Positions 7,042-8,757 of a stretch of 8,757 nt of DNA are shown one piece after another (within the stretch, counting starts at the first letter, position 1; each line of letters opens with the position of its first letter). The notes beneath the pieces were generated by a model. It was not told the DNA's origin, made no database searches, and saw only the letters and a program-made list of their open reading frames with translations. This DNA comes from Candidatus Competibacteraceae bacterium. Lineage in GTDB: Bacteria; Pseudomonadota; Gammaproteobacteria; Competibacterales; Competibacteraceae. Both the position numbers and the translations under genes were made by a program. The stretch covers positions 1 through 8,757 of the forward strand of contig SKOM01000127.1 in assembly GCA_007120095.1 (NCBI GenBank), in the 5' to 3' direction.

Positions 7042-7809
7042 CTAGCGCTCAAAAAGGCAATCAGCGACAGCGGTGTGCAAATGGCCGTTGGTAGCCAGAA
7101 AGCTACGGCTGTTGAGATTCAATGACTGGCCGTTTAAGTCAGTCACCTGACCACCGGCCTCCTGGATAATTAAACTCAGCGCCGCCACATCCAGAATCGA
7201 CACTTCCGATTCCACAACCACATCGAGGCTGCCATCCGCCAGCCGATGGCTGTGGTAAAAATCACCGTAACCGCGGACTCGATCACAGGCCGCAACCAGC
7301 CGGGCAAAACCGGCCGTGTGGTCACTTACCAAGGATTTGATATTGCCGAATGACAGCACGGCCTGAGTGAGTTCATGGATCGGACTGACGCGCAGCGGTT
7401 GCCCATTCAACCAGGCACCTTTACCGCGCTCGGCCCAGGCCAGCTCCTCAAACAGCGGCGCGTTGGAGACGCCAAGAATAATCTCACCGTGATGCAACAG
7501 TGCGATCTGAGTGGAAAAAAATGGATAATGGCGTACAAAGCTTTTAGTGCCGTCAATCGGATCGACTAACCATAGGTACTCGGCGTCCACCTGATCGTAG
7601 CCGCTTTCCTCGCCATAAAACCCATGATCGGGAAAGGCGTGGTGGATAATGTCTTTGATCACTTGTTCGGCTTCATGGTCGGCCAATGTGACGGGGGTGT
7701 GATCGGCTTTGAAATCGACCGCCAGGTGACTGCGATAATGTCGACGAATGACCGTTTCAGCCGCGCGGACGGCTTCACGGGCGACCTCAAGCGGGGAATG
7801 TATAACCAT
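7042..7809 (-). CDS. Inositol-monophosphatase-superfamily phosphatase, HisN-type (histidinol-phosphatase-like)
   Basis: This is a 255-residue Mg-dependent phosphatase of the inositol monophosphatase superfamily. The metal site is complete: GEES with E67 and E68, DPIDGT at 83-88 with D83 and D86, and D207 in ILDVAAL. The region RGYGDFYHSHRLADGSLDV (179-197) followed by SILDVAAL and EAGG matches HisN-type histidinol-phosphatases (RAYGDFW...YDMAAL) better than SuhB (GSAALDLAYVAAG) or CysQ. The likely reaction is L-histidinol phosphate to histidinol, but substrates in this superfamily are hard to assign and no his gene is in view. It stands alone, convergent with the DHOD-like gene and divergent from erpA. 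The only good ribosome site is GGAGG at about 13 bases from the ATG, longer than usual, and an in-frame stop just upstream (7819-7821) rules out an earlier start. Confidence 0.82.
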   Translation of the reverse strand: MVIHSPLEVAREAVRAAETVIRRHYRSHLAVDFKADHTPVTLADHEAEQVIKDIIHHAFPDHGFYGEESGYDQVDAEYLWLVDPIDGTKSFVRHYPFFSTQIALLHHGEIILGVSNAPLFEELAWAERGKGAWLNGQPLRVSPIHELTQAVLSFGNIKSLVSDHTAGFARLVAACDRVRGYGDFYHSHRLADGSLDVVVESEVSILDVAALSLIIQEAGGQVTDLNGQSLNLNSRSFLATNGHLHTAVADCLFER

Positions 7810-7835
7810 TAAAGATGATTAGCCTCCATGATTTG

Positions 7836-7867
7836 TGATTGATAACGCAGCAGAAACAGGTCAATCA
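7836..7867. repeat. 7-bp inverted repeat in the phosphatase/erpA divergent region
   Basis: TGATTGA (7836-7842) and TCAATCA (7861-7867) are perfect complements separated by 18 bases. The spacing of half sites is about 25 bp centre to centre, compatible with a regulator site or a leader hairpin for the leftward gene. No known regulator is recognised, and chance is possible. Confidence 0.3.
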
Positions 7868-7892
7868 TCGAGTCCGATGCGGAGTATGGTGC

Positions 7893-7921
7893 TTGACGAT
7901 AGGTGTTAGGGTATTGATAAT
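7893..7921 (+). promoter_or_regulatory. Sigma70 promoter of erpA
   Basis: TTGACG at 7893-7898 (5 of 6) and GATAAT at 7916-7921 (5 of 6) are separated by exactly 17 bp. Transcription would begin near 7928, giving a short leader of about 30 nt before the erpA ATG at 7959. Confidence 0.65.
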
Positions 7922-7923
7922 CA

Positions 7924-7954
7924 GATACCATTACAGTTGTCCTAATGAGGTATC
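7924..7954 (+). promoter_or_regulatory. Inverted repeat over the erpA start site and ribosome site (candidate operator)
   Basis: GATACC-ATTA (7924-7933) is complementary to TAAT-GA-GGTATC (7943-7954) apart from a two-base GA insertion, ten pairs in all, with a nine-base centre. It spans the predicted transcription start and the GAGG ribosome site (7947-7950). Because transcription probably begins inside the left arm, a DNA operator is more likely than an RNA hairpin. E. coli erpA is controlled by the Fe-S regulator IscR; this repeat does not fit the IscR type 2 consensus cleanly, so the protein is not assigned. Confidence 0.4.
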
Positions 7955-7958
7955 AAGC

Positions 7959-8306
7959 ATGTCTGCTGTCGCCGAAGAAGCACCCTTGCTGTTCACTGAT
8001 TCCGCCGCCCTTAAGGTCAAAGATCTGATTGACGAGGAGGGTAACCCCAAATTGATGCTGCGTGTATTTATCAGCGGCGGGGGGTGTTCCGGTTTCCAAT
8101 ACGGTTTTACCTTCGATGAGTCCTTGGACGATGGCGATACCATGGTGGAAAACTGCGGGGTCAAATTATTGATTGATCCCATGAGTTTTCAATATCTTGC
8201 CGGTGCCGAAATTGATTACACCGAGGATTTGCAAGGTGCCCAGTTCGTCATCCGCAACCCCAATGCCACTACCACTTGCGGCTGTGGGTCGTCATTCGGG
8301 ATGTAA
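7959..8306 (+). CDS. erpA: ErpA, A-type iron-sulfur carrier protein
   Basis: ErpA accepts Fe-S clusters from the Isc or Suf scaffolds and delivers them to apoproteins, including isoprenoid-pathway enzymes in E. coli. The 115-residue length is normal. The three cluster ligands are present: C43 in GGGCSGFQYGF, and C107 and C109 in TTCGCGSSF. The segment IDPMSFQYLAGAEIDY (72-87) is the conserved core of the family, and the FTDSAALKVKDLIDEEGN start is characteristic of ErpA as distinct from IscA. The ATG at 7959 has GAGG at 7947-7950 eight bases upstream. The frame is open back to 7839, but that stretch contains the promoter and is not coding. Its last 15 bases overlap the end of ridA on the other strand. 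The abundant Fe-S proteins encoded by the nifJ operon are plausible clients, an inference from proximity only. Confidence 0.95.
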   Translation: MSAVAEEAPLLFTDSAALKVKDLIDEEGNPKLMLRVFISGGGCSGFQYGFTFDESLDDGDTMVENCGVKLLIDPMSFQYLAGAEIDYTEDLQGAQFVIRNPNATTTCGCGSSFGM

Positions 8307-8690
8307 TGATCGGTCAAGCTGTATGATTGCATCCATCTCTACGGTCGCACCCTTGGGCAGTGCCGCCACGCCGATGGCGGCGCGAGCCGGGTAGGGTGGG
8401 TGGAAATACTCTTCCATAATCTGATTTACCAGCGCAAAGTGCTCTAAGTCAGTCAGATAAACCGTCAGTTTAACTACAGTGTCTAATCCCCCACCGGCCG
8501 CTTCGGCAACGGCTGACAGATTAGTGAATACCTGACGAATCTGAGCCTCCATGCCCTCGACCAGTACCATACGCTGTGGATCCAGTGGGATCTGGCCGGA
8601 TAAAAACACTAGCGAACCTGCTTTTACGGCTTGGGAATACGGGCCGATAGCGGCCGGTGCCTGATCAGTGGCGATAGGTTCAAAAGCCAT
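8292..8690 (-). CDS. ridA: RidA, 2-iminobutanoate/2-iminopropanoate deaminase
   Basis: RidA (YjgF/YER057c/UK114 family) hydrolyses the reactive enamine/imine intermediates released by PLP enzymes such as threonine dehydratase, as a cytoplasmic trimer. The 132-residue length is close to the usual 125-130. Family marks are GPYSQAV (16-22, Y18), the SGQIPLDP strand (31-38), the PARAAIGVAALPKGATVEMDAI signature (101-122) with R103, which binds the substrate carboxylate, and E118, which positions water. The cysteine that follows this arginine in E. coli RidA is an alanine here, a common variation. The ATG at 8690-8688 has a perfect AGGAGG ribosome site five bases upstream. The last codons overlap erpA by 15 bp tail to tail. 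It follows the probable spoT end by 23 bp and is likely in the same transcript. Confidence 0.94.
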   Translation of the reverse strand: MAFEPIATDQAPAAIGPYSQAVKAGSLVFLSGQIPLDPQRMVLVEGMEAQIRQVFTNLSAVAEAAGGGLDTVVKLTVYLTDLEHFALVNQIMEEYFHPPYPARAAIGVAALPKGATVEMDAIIQLDRSLHPE

Positions 8691-8695
8691 GATGG

Positions 8696-8701
8696 CCTCC
8701 T
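8696..8701 (-). promoter_or_regulatory. Ribosome binding site of ridA
   Basis: The minus strand reads AGGAGG five bases before the ridA ATG. It is a perfect Shine-Dalgarno core, in the gap between the upstream stop codon and ridA. Confidence 0.8.
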
Positions 8702-8713
8702 AAGATTATGAAT

Positions 8714-8757
8714 TTATTGGCGGCGCGTAATGCGTAAAACGCCGGGTGATCCGTGCA
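8714..8757 (-). CDS. spoT: Probable SpoT C-terminus (last 13 residues only)
   Basis: The minus strand at the window edge has an open frame reading HGSPGVLRITRRQ and then a TAA at 8716-8714. This resembles the end of the ACT domain of SpoT/RelA (p)ppGpp synthetase-hydrolases, which typically finishes as a P-x-V-x-R-[IV]-x-R helix and tail. spoT directly before ridA on the same strand is a frequent gammaproteobacterial order, and the 23-bp gap holding a ribosome site fits. A second frame ends at TAA further on (ARITRRFTHYAPPINS) but has a less typical end. With so few residues the call rests largely on synteny; sequence beyond the edge would settle it. Confidence 0.5.
   Translation of the reverse strand, partial: HGSPGVLRITRRQ

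Noticed and set aside
7930..7956. A leftward promoter (TTGATA, 15 bp, TGTAAT on the minus strand) for the phosphatase gene.
   Set aside because: The boxes are good but the 15-bp spacing is poor, and the bases are largely explained by the inverted repeat at the erpA start.
7839..7958. Extending ErpA by 40 residues to an ATG at 7839.
   Set aside because: The stretch contains the erpA promoter and start point; the 115-residue protein from 7959 has the normal length and a proper ribosome site.

Overview
The window reads as a chromosomal segment of a gammaproteobacterium. The pointers are an A-type Fe-S carrier of the ErpA kind, a RidA gene preceded on its own strand by what looks like the last codons of spoT (a common gammaproteobacterial pairing), and good Shine-Dalgarno sites before most genes. 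Genus cannot be fixed from the sequence. There are no tRNA or rRNA genes, no CRISPR array, and no insertion sequence or phage gene that I can see. Coding density is high.

Layout. (1) Positions 1-303, minus strand: the first 101 codons of glgE (maltose-1-phosphate glucan maltosyltransferase), cut by the window edge. (2) 304-557: a divergent intergenic region with a candidate sigma70 promoter facing right. (3) 558-6918, plus strand: a three-gene set, apparently one operon. It encodes a GltD-like FAD/NAD(P) oxidoreductase with an added C-terminal ferredoxin domain, a full-length pyruvate:ferredoxin/flavodoxin oxidoreductase (NifJ), and a dihydroorotate-dehydrogenase-like flavoprotein lacking the usual catalytic loop. 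Small inverted repeats lie in both intergenic gaps. (4) 6919-7041: a convergent intergenic region with a strong imperfect hairpin. (5) 7042-7809, minus strand: an inositol-monophosphatase-superfamily enzyme closest to HisN-type histidinol-phosphatases. (6) 7810-7958: a divergent region with a good sigma70 promoter and an overlapping inverted repeat in front of erpA. (7) erpA (7959-8306, plus) meets ridA (8292-8690, minus) tail to tail with a 15-bp overlap. (8) 8714-8757, minus strand: probable end of spoT.

How the genes fit together. NifJ interconverts pyruvate and acetyl-CoA plus CO2, using a low-potential ferredoxin or flavodoxin. The flanking GltD-like protein carries FAD, a pyridine-nucleotide site and several Fe-S motifs, so it is a natural candidate to link NAD(P)H to that ferredoxin pool. 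The DHOD-like protein is the least understood member. Its fold together with the GltD-like protein recalls the two halves of dihydropyrimidine dehydrogenase (PreT/PreA), but with the ferredoxin domain moved to the GltD half, the signature cysteine loop missing, and a PFOR gene inserted between the halves. This is the most interesting part of the window. The direction of the PFOR reaction and the substrate of the third protein cannot be read from sequence.
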